Assembly (NCBI GenBank): GCA_900554205.1
Contig: USGM01000013.1
Location: 1-39,925 of the forward strand
Direction: 5' to 3'
Origin: an uncultured Lachnospiraceae bacterium
Lineage (GTDB): Bacteria > Bacillota > Clostridia > Lachnospirales > Lachnospiraceae
DNA: 39,925 nt
Shown here: in pieces, positions 39,810 through 39,925 of the stretch
Numbering within the stretch: the first letter of the stretch is position 1
Layout: every line of letters starts with the position of its first letter
Notes under the pieces: generated by a model
Databases searched by the model: none
The model's input: only the letters and a program-made list of their open reading frames with translations
Told to the model about the DNA's origin: nothing
Translations under genes and position numbers: made by a program

Positions 39810-39843
39810 AGAGTAATCGAGAAAAATCGGTTGCTCTTTTTTT
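39810..39843 (+). terminator. Rho-independent terminator
   Basis: AGAGTAATCGA pairs with TCGGTTGCTCT (11 bp with two G-T pairs) around a 6-base loop and runs into TTTTTT. It closes the transcript from the Fic side. Confidence 0.85.
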
Positions 39844-39844
39844 A

Positions 39845-39872
39845 TTGTGAAGGGGGTTACATGTGCTATAAT
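39845..39872 (+). promoter_or_regulatory. Promoter of the last, truncated gene
   Basis: TTGTGA (39845-39850), 16-base spacer, perfect TATAAT (39867-39872). The predicted start is within about 10 bases of the ATG at 39887, and no ribosome site is visible, so the mRNA may be almost leaderless. Confidence 0.55.
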
Positions 39873-39886
39873 AAAACAAATTCGGT

Positions 39887-39925
39887 ATGAAAACACTGTA
39901 TTTGATTGGCGGTACAATGGGTGTT
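39887..39925 (+). CDS. 5' end of a gene, probable P-loop protein
   Basis: Thirteen codons (MKTLYLIGGTMGV) before the window ends. The hydrophobic strand followed by GGTMGV looks like the start of a Walker A loop (GxxGxGK), as in small kinases or AAA proteins that begin with their P-loop. The call rests on this fragment and the promoter only. Confidence 0.5.
   Translation, partial: MKTLYLIGGTMGV

Overview
The window looks like chromosome from a gut-type member of the Clostridia, most likely Lachnospiraceae. This is inferred from gene content: a DUF4358 lipoprotein with MBOAT and DHHW genes, VSGN-rich secreted modules, CUT1 sugar uptake without a local ATPase, and AGGAGG-type ribosome sites with TTGACA/TATAAT promoters. 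Most genes have GC-rich codons. The AAA ATPase at 1.5-2.9 kb and the Fic gene at 38.5-39.6 kb are visibly more AT-rich and look acquired. No rRNA, CRISPR array, integrase or transposase is visible.

Layout. 0-1.2 kb: 5' part of a secreted protein with repeated modules (minus). 1.5-3.0 kb: AAA ATPase/DUF234 gene behind striking repeats. 3.1-8.0 kb (minus): DUF4358 lipoprotein, MBOAT acyltransferase, DHHW protein (an exported-polymer O-acylation cassette), then a HAD phosphatase and rRNA dimethylase KsgA. 8.1-13.3 kb (plus): an ABC-F protein and a heterodimeric ABC exporter whose two halves are complementarily degenerate. 13.3-17.1 kb (minus): ABC-class ATPase, MATE transporter, PHP phosphoesterase. 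17.4-20.6 kb (minus): zinc-ribbon and Cys-repeat membrane proteins around tatD, DUF2752 and DUF4234. 20.75-21.15 kb: a compact candidate type I toxin-antitoxin locus. 21.2-25.6 kb: signal peptidase I (plus), then a convergent minus-strand operon of MATE, SGNH esterase, tocopherol-cyclase-like protein and a 59-residue membrane protein. 25.75 kb: tRNA-Lys. 26.0-31.7 kb: a CUT1 sugar ABC operon divergent from a PHP phosphatase and a LacI-type regulator, with matching operator half-sites at both promoters. 31.7-33.1 kb: Fur-family regulator and metal permease. 33.2-36.5 kb: a membrane-anchored protein of unknown function, a GT-C glycosyltransferase and a GNAT acetyltransferase. 36.9 kb: tRNA-Pro. 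37.2-39.6 kb: an RlmI-type rRNA methyltransferase followed by an AT-rich Fic gene, after which a second, diverged copy of the rlmI 3' end is found. The window ends in the first 13 codons of a new gene.

The strongest unexpected signals are the type I toxin-antitoxin candidate (20758-21142), the Fic insertion with duplicated rlmI end, the LacI-type operator set around 29.66-29.83 kb, and the repeat array upstream of the AAA ATPase. All family assignments come from reading motifs; no database search was run.
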